Source: Pyxidicoccus caerfyrddinensis
GTDB taxonomy: Bacteria; Myxococcota; Myxococcia; Myxococcales; Myxococcaceae
Length of the DNA stretch: 64,000 bases
Assembly: GCF_010894405.1 (NCBI RefSeq)
Contig: NZ_JAAIYA010000002.1
Coordinates: 186,001 to 250,000, forward strand
Reading direction: 5' to 3'
A program made the translations under genes and the position numbers. Numbering within the stretch: position 1 is the first letter of the stretch; each line of letters begins with the position of its first letter. Below are positions 62,661 through 64,000 of this stretch, one piece after another. Under the pieces are notes generated by a model. That model was given only the letters and a program-made list of their open reading frames with translations, did not search any database and was not told the origin of the DNA.

Positions 62661-62785
62661 GTTGATGGAACGAGGCCCTCCGGCAATCTTCCCAGCACGC
62701 CGCGGGCCCTCCACCATGGCTCCGGGAACTTCCATGGGTGGACAGCCCCGGCCCGGCGTCACATGGTTCAGAGGGGAGGGCGTTC

Positions 62786-63421
62786 ATGCGCGCCGAGCTG
62801 AGCTGGGCGGTGATGCTGGGCCTGCTGGTGGGCTGCGCTTCCAGCACTCCGGCTGCAAGTGTGCCCGAGAGCTACTGGCGCACGGGCGACCATGTCCATG
62901 TGAGGGGGCCCTGGGCCGCCGTCACTCCGTCGAGCAACGTCGACGAAGTCATCGACCAGCTATGCCCTGCCATCATGAAGCTGCCACGCTCGCAGGATGG
63001 CGAATATGGCCAGGAATACTGCGGAGCCATCTACTCGCTGGGTGACGGCACGTACTACGCCAGCATGCCATCGCCCTTGGGAGAGCCAGTGCTCGTGGGA
63101 CCCGCGAAGCAGAAGAAGTGCATTCCTCCTCGCTACGTCGCTGACGAGCGCGGCCGTCCCGCCGTCCTTGGGGATTTCCATAGCCACCCCTGGTCTCCGT
63201 CGCAGATGAGTGCTGGCGACCGGATTGCAGCCACGCAACTCTGGAGCATTCGCATCCAGTTCGACCGGGCCTGTACCGTCATGAAGCTCATCCCCTATGT
63301 CGAAAATGATGAGCGTCCTGGCGAGTTCTATCTGCGCAAGGAGAAGAGCTGGAAGCTGGTGGGCATCATCAGGCCGGAGGACAAGAGGTACGGTCTGGTG
63401 ACGGCAGTAGGGGATGAATGA
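62786..63421 (+). CDS. Lipoprotein with a JAMM-like (DUF4329-type) domain
   Basis: A 211-residue protein with GAGGGGAGGG before the start at 62786 and lipobox LLVGC. The core shows a full JAMM metal-site pattern: Glu in QEYCGAIYSLGDG, then HSHPWSPSQMSAGD with His132, His134 and Asp145 and Ser142 (H-x-H-x7-S-x2-D). Such domains (DUF4329) often occur at the ends of polymorphic toxins; as a lipoprotein it could be passed between cells like SitA. The stretch has lower GC than its neighbours. Isopeptidase/metallopeptidase activity is inferred. Confidence 0.7.
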   Translation: MRAELSWAVMLGLLVGCASSTPAASVPESYWRTGDHVHVRGPWAAVTPSSNVDEVIDQLCPAIMKLPRSQDGEYGQEYCGAIYSLGDGTYYASMPSPLGEPVLVGPAKQKKCIPPRYVADERGRPAVLGDFHSHPWSPSQMSAGDRIAATQLWSIRIQFDRACTVMKLIPYVENDERPGEFYLRKEKSWKLVGIIRPEDKRYGLVTAVGDE

Positions 63422-63458
63422 CGCACGACATGCGGACTCTTCAGTCGAGGCACCTTCC

Positions 63459-63878
63459 ATGAAGCGCGCGCTGCCAGCCCTTTTCCTGATTCTCCCCGCC
63501 TGTGCGCTGTTCCAGCGCCCTCCACGTCCGGTCCATGCGCCTCCGGAGGAGGCGGCAGCCGTGGAGTTCCCCCTCGCGCTCCCACTCGAAGGGCGGCAAA
63601 TCATCGCAGGGACCACGCTGAGAGCGATCCAGTTGGCGATGGAGGACTACCTTCCCTGGGACCGCAAGCTCCCGGCCGGTGCCACCCCACTCCAGGAGTG
63701 TCTCTCGCGGCGTGAGTCCTACGATGTAGCGACAGCACCTGGCCCCGAAGGTGTCATGTACGTCAGCCTCATCCCTAACGCGGAGGCGTGTGACATCGGC
63801 GGGCCGCCCATCCTGGACGTCGGCGCCAGCTACGTCATCGACGTCCGGGGGTGGCGCATCCTCAAGGTGCAGCAGTAG
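63459..63878 (+). CDS. Small lipoprotein after the JAMM-like gene
   Basis: A 139-residue protein with lipobox LILPAC, started at 63459. An in-frame ATG at 63414 would overlap the previous stop by 8 bases but lacks the signal-peptide start. The mature part has a short Pro-rich region, then strands (RAIQLAMEDYLPWD, MYVSLIPNAEACD, YVIDVRGWRILKV) and two Cys. Operon partner of the JAMM-like lipoprotein; it could be a chaperone or inhibitor, but this is position-based only. Confidence 0.6.
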   Translation: MKRALPALFLILPACALFQRPPRPVHAPPEEAAAVEFPLALPLEGRQIIAGTTLRAIQLAMEDYLPWDRKLPAGATPLQECLSRRESYDVATAPGPEGVMYVSLIPNAEACDIGGPPILDVGASYVIDVRGWRILKVQQ

Positions 63879-63891
63879 GCCCAGCCCGGCG

Positions 63892-64000
63892 TCACGCCCC
63901 CTGCAGCAGCCACTCCAGCAAAGCCTGCGCCGCGTCCACGTGGACGAAGTGGCCCGCGTCCGGGAGCGTGGCCACGGGGCAGCCGGCGGCGACCATGCGC
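63892..64000 (-). CDS. Alpha/beta hydrolase, C-terminal end only
   Basis: The last 36 codons of a gene that continues beyond the right edge. The visible end reads LPDAGHFVHVDAAQALLEWL with the catalytic His in DAGHFVHVD, typical of the C-terminus of alpha/beta hydrolases such as epoxide-hydrolase or esterase types. Its stop is 13 bases from the stop of the convergent lipoprotein gene. Substrate unknown. Confidence 0.7.
   Translation of the reverse strand, partial: RMVAAGCPVATLPDAGHFVHVDAAQALLEWLLQGA

Overview
The window is a high-GC stretch (about 70 percent GC by eye) from a myxobacterium, most likely Myxococcaceae (Myxococcus, Corallococcus or Pyxidicoccus type). The reasons are the dense multi-domain sensor kinases, many lipoproteins, a SitA/SitI-like toxin-immunity pair with double CxxC motifs, Cys-rich repeat proteins and long protein-rich operons. 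No rRNA, tRNA, CRISPR array, insertion sequence or prophage was seen. Coding density is very high and no gap reaches 300 bases. Start codons were re-chosen from ribosome binding sites, signal peptides and 4-base ATGA overlaps.

Layout. 1-1.9 kb: a membrane protein fragment and two divergent secreted proteins that look related to each other. 1.9-6.6 kb: five minus-strand genes of TadE/TadG/Flp-like pseudopilins. 6.8-10.4 kb: a three-subunit xanthine dehydrogenase/CO dehydrogenase-type molybdo-flavoenzyme. 10.6-15.3 kb: a translationally coupled signalling trio (PAS/GAF histidine kinase, stand-alone receiver, receiver-kinase fusion). 15.3-17.4 kb: a chloroperoxidase-like hydrolase and an isochorismatase-fold gene whose 3' end looks rearranged. 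17.4-19.8 kb: FRG-domain protein, HD-like protein and a response regulator. 20.5-21.9 kb: a sitA6/sitI6-type kin-discrimination pair. 22-30.4 kb: aldo/keto reductase with divergent LysR regulator, TPR lipoprotein, MFS exporter, a second LysR regulator and an AEC transporter. 30.5-33.7 kb: a nucleotidyltransferase-like protein and small unknowns.

33.8-39.3 kb: an alpha-2-macroglobulin split over two overlapping genes, without a thioester. 39.5-43.5 kb: an EAD1-trypsin conflict-type protease, followed by a large and a small membrane protein and a strong terminator. 43.6-51.1 kb: a secreted island with two Hedgehog-like Hint proteins, a third paralogue that has only the N-terminal domain, an M1 and an M4 metallopeptidase and a Cys-repeat lipoprotein. 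51.2-53.6 kb: a Ser/Thr pseudokinase and a YARHG protein. 53.7-59.4 kb: exbB-exbD-tonB, an inverted pair of palindromic elements, a TonB-dependent receptor that carries its own TonB-C domain, and a lipoprotein. 59.5-64 kb: an exported caspase-like protein with surface repeats, a DUF5995 protein, a JAMM/DUF4329-type lipoprotein, another lipoprotein and the end of a hydrolase gene.

Themes. Several loci look like between-cell conflict or surface biology: sitA/sitI, EAD1-trypsin, the Hint family, FRG, the JAMM lipoprotein and the exported caspase. The strongest candidates for undescribed biology are the EAD1-trypsin/membrane-protein operon, the Hint island, and the receptor with a built-in TonB domain beside its own tonB operon. 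Function calls rest on motifs read by eye; no database search was run.
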